From: Candidatus Gastranaerophilales bacterium | Lineage (GTDB): Bacteria; Cyanobacteriota; Vampirovibrionia; Gastranaerophilales; Gastranaerophilaceae | DNA: 18,680 nt | Direction of reading: 5' to 3' | Assembly: GCA_944323495.1 (NCBI GenBank) | Contig: CALUSZ010000022.1 | Span: forward strand, 1 to 18,680 | Shown: piece after piece, positions 16,587 through 18,680 of the stretch | How positions within the stretch are numbered: the first letter of the stretch is position 1 | How the letters are laid out: each line of letters starts with the position of its first letter | Made by a program: the position numbers and the translations under genes | Notes under the pieces: generated by a model | Told to the model about the DNA's origin: nothing | Seen by the model: the letters and a program-made list of their open reading frames with translations, nothing else | The model's database searches: none

Positions 16587-17642
16587 ATGACAAGAATAGC
16601 TATAGATGCAATGGGTGGTGACCATGCTCCATTTGAGATAGTAGCAGGTGCAGTATGGGCAGCAGCGGATTACGGAGTAGCGTTAGAGCTGGTAGGCAAA
16701 CAGGATAGAATAGAACACTGTCTTGAAGTAATACAGCAGGAAGGTTTTTTATCAGACTGCGGCAAGGCCGGCCGTAAACGCAGGGTAAGAGTTGATGTTA
16801 AATCTCTTGATATCAAAATAACCCACGCATCAGAAATTATTGAAATGGGCGAAGCTCCCGGACAAGCTATTCGTAAAAAGAAAAATTCCTCAATAGTATT
16901 ATCGGTAAATTCGGTTGCAACAGGAAGCTCTGACGCTCTTGTTGCAGCAGGCTCTACCGGAGCTGCTATGGCATCAAGCTTATTTGGTCTTGGAAGGATT
17001 CCGGGAATTGACAGACCGGCAATTGCAGTTACTCTTCCTACGATGAAAAAACCAATTGTTATTATTGATGCAGGCGCAAACAGCAACTGTACTCCGCAAA
17101 TGCTTAGACAATTTGCCATTATGGGCATGACTTTTTCTAAAAATGTTTTAGGAATTGAAAGACCAAGAGTCGGTGTTTTAAATATCGGTGAAGAAGCCGG
17201 TAAAGGTAATGAGCTTGCTCAAAATACATATAATCTTTTGGAAGAAGAAAAAGAAAAATTTAACTTTATGGGTAATATTGAAGGCAGGGAGTTATTCTTG
17301 AACCTTTGCGACGTTGTTATCTGTGATGGTTTTGTCGGAAATGTTGTTCTTAAAGTTACGGAAGGAACTTCTTCTTTGTTGTTTAAAATGATTAAGAGTG
17401 AGTTTAAATCAGACTTTTTAGGTATGATTATCGGGCTTCTTGCAAAACCGTTTATGAAAAGAATATACGAAAAAATTAACTATGAAGAATTTGGCGGAGC
17501 ATTGCTTCTTGGTGTTAAGGGCATAACTGTTATTTCACACGGCAGAAGCAGAGCGTACGCTATTAAAAATGCTGTAAGAGTTGCAAAAGAAGCAGTTGAA
17601 ACAGGCGTTAACAGCAAGATTTCAGAATCAATAGAAGGATAA
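16587..17642 (+). CDS. plsX: Phosphate acyltransferase PlsX
   Basis: It converts acyl-ACP plus phosphate to acyl-phosphate, the donor used by PlsY to begin phospholipid synthesis; it acts at the inner face of the membrane. The 351-residue product starts IAIDAMGGDHAP and includes SAGxTGA-type glycine loops (VAAGSTGAAMAS), LPT...DAGAN, VGVLNIGEE, KGNE, CDGFVGNVVLK, an amphipathic stretch around FLGMIIGLLAKPFMKR, and EEFGGALLLGVKG. All are family hallmarks. Its length is normal. It lies 27 bases after rpmF and 28 before fabH, in the conserved order. Confidence 0.97.
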   Translation: MTRIAIDAMGGDHAPFEIVAGAVWAAADYGVALELVGKQDRIEHCLEVIQQEGFLSDCGKAGRKRRVRVDVKSLDIKITHASEIIEMGEAPGQAIRKKKNSSIVLSVNSVATGSSDALVAAGSTGAAMASSLFGLGRIPGIDRPAIAVTLPTMKKPIVIIDAGANSNCTPQMLRQFAIMGMTFSKNVLGIERPRVGVLNIGEEAGKGNELAQNTYNLLEEEKEKFNFMGNIEGRELFLNLCDVVICDGFVGNVVLKVTEGTSSLLFKMIKSEFKSDFLGMIIGLLAKPFMKRIYEKINYEEFGGALLLGVKGITVISHGRSRAYAIKNAVRVAKEAVETGVNSKISESIEG

Positions 17643-17670
17643 GGGCAGAGAAAAGGGGCAAAGGAAATTA

Positions 17671-18680
17671 ATGGGAACTAATATTATTCCTTTAAAAATT
17701 GCCGGTGTCGGGTATAGCTTACCTGAGACGGTTATTACAAATGACGATTTAACAAAATTGTATGATACATCTGACGAATGGATTTATACCAGAACCGGTA
17801 TAAAAGAAAGAAGAGTTGTATCAGGCGAACAGAATGCTGTAGATTTAGGTTTTGAGGCAGCTCAAAGGGCTTTAGAAAAAGCAAATATTAAGCCGGAAGA
17901 ACTTGATTTAATTCTGGCCGCTTCTTCTGCACCTCCGGATTTATATCCTGCTATAGCTTGTCATATTCAAGCAAGACTCGGGATTACAAACCAGATTCCG
18001 GCTTTTGATATCACTGCAGCCTGCACAGGTTTGATTTACGGCCTAAGTATTGCAAAAGCTTATATCGGATCAGGAATGTATAAAAAGATTTTGATTGTTG
18101 CAACAGATAATAATTCCCGTCTTGTTAACTGGGAAGATAGAGCAACATCAATTCTGTTCGGTGATGCTGCGGGAGCTATGGTTGTAACAGCCTCTGATGA
18201 TGGTGTTGATGATGTTATTGCAATTGATATTAAATCAGACGGACGTATTGGCGATTTAATCGAACTTTCTTTTGACGGCAAAAACTGCCCTCTTGTTGAA
18301 CAGTATGAACCGAAGCCAAAGGGTATAAGAATGAATGGTAAAGGGGTTTACGCCTTTGTTGCTAAAATTCTTCCTCACTATGTGGAAAATCTTATTACCG
18401 GTGCAGGAATGAAGGCTGACGATATTGATTATCTTATCCCGCATCAGGCAAATATCAGAATTATTCAGGCTGTTCAGGAACGCTTAGGGTATTCTGATGA
18501 AAAAGTTGTAACGAATATTAAGTATTATGGTAACACATCAGCAGCTTCAATCCCGCTTGCTCTTGCAGAAAGTGTTGAAAAGGGAAAAGTTAAACTCGGC
18601 TCAACCGCAGTTCTTTGCGGATTCGGTGCAGGTATGACCTGGGGCGGAGCAATTGTCAGATTAAGAGAAGGTATCTGCTA
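17671..18680 (+). CDS. fabH: Beta-ketoacyl-ACP synthase III (FabH), reaching the window edge
   Basis: FabH condenses acetyl-CoA with malonyl-ACP to begin type II fatty acid synthesis. From the ATG at 17671, five bases after AAAGGAA, the frame gives 336 codons and ends with TA at the edge, probably the first two bases of a stop since the protein already has full FabH length (GFGAGMTWGGAIVR finish). The catalytic triad is Cys118 (TAACTG), His258 (IPHQAN) and Asn288 (YYGNTSAAS). Other hallmarks are DEWIYTRTGIKERR and DRATSILFGDAAGA. It is the fourth conserved gene of the yceD-rpmF-plsX-fabH cluster. Confidence 0.96.
   Translation, partial: MGTNIIPLKIAGVGYSLPETVITNDDLTKLYDTSDEWIYTRTGIKERRVVSGEQNAVDLGFEAAQRALEKANIKPEELDLILAASSAPPDLYPAIACHIQARLGITNQIPAFDITAACTGLIYGLSIAKAYIGSGMYKKILIVATDNNSRLVNWEDRATSILFGDAAGAMVVTASDDGVDDVIAIDIKSDGRIGDLIELSFDGKNCPLVEQYEPKPKGIRMNGKGVYAFVAKILPHYVENLITGAGMKADDIDYLIPHQANIRIIQAVQERLGYSDEKVVTNIKYYGNTSAASIPLALAESVEKGKVKLGSTAVLCGFGAGMTWGGAIVRLREGIC

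Overview
The window is AT-rich, densely coded, standard-code bacterial DNA. Most genes have clear AG-rich Shine-Dalgarno sites. Two things suggest a non-photosynthetic, gut-type relative of Cyanobacteria (Melainabacteria/Gastranaerophilales-like): flagellar motA/motB beside a reverse-order rubrerythrin typical of strict anaerobes, and large helical membrane proteins I cannot place in a known family. This placement is inference from gene content; no 16S rRNA gene or other decisive marker is present.

Layout. 1-786 (-) is a type IV prepilin or pseudopilin cut by the left edge. 1031-3554 (-) holds a secreted two-domain beta-rich protein and, upstream of it, a membrane protein built of three copies of one ~180-residue unit. 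3647-5303 (+) holds ndk (nucleoside diphosphate kinase) and tgt (tRNA-guanine transglycosylase). 5292-5921 (-) is a small protein with a Cys/His arrangement resembling CheD/CNF-fold deamidases, tail-to-tail with tgt. 6093-8237 (+) is a 714-residue membrane-associated protein of unknown function with a repeated Tyr-Ile-Pro-Ser motif. 8350-10791 (+) is a tightly overlapped motA-motB-unknown operon. 10898-11443 (+) is a reverse rubrerythrin followed by a strong terminator. 11541-14192 (+) is alaS. 14291-14752 (+) is a small single-EF-hand protein. 14749-15330 (-) is tsaC. 15412-18680 (+) is the classic yceD-rpmF-plsX-fabH cluster led by an 81-residue conserved-looking small ORF; fabH reaches the right edge.

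How the genes work together. The right-hand cluster couples 50S ribosome assembly (YceD, L32) to the start of membrane lipid synthesis (PlsX makes acyl-phosphate, FabH starts fatty acid chains). Overlapping or closely spaced genes suggest one transcript from a promoter at 15336-15364. tgt, tsaC and alaS all serve tRNA modification or charging but lie in separate transcription units. motA and motB form the proton-driven flagellar stator, and the third gene of that operon probably shares its expression.

I see no prophage, insertion sequence, CRISPR array, rRNA or tRNA gene, and no stretch over 300 bases without a gene. There is no obvious new multi-gene defence or biosynthetic system. The most unusual items are the triple-repeat membrane protein, the CheD/CNF-like protein, a Cys/His cluster inserted in the AlaRS editing domain, a long Ala/Glu/Lys tail on ribosomal protein L32, and the unknown gene translationally coupled to motB.
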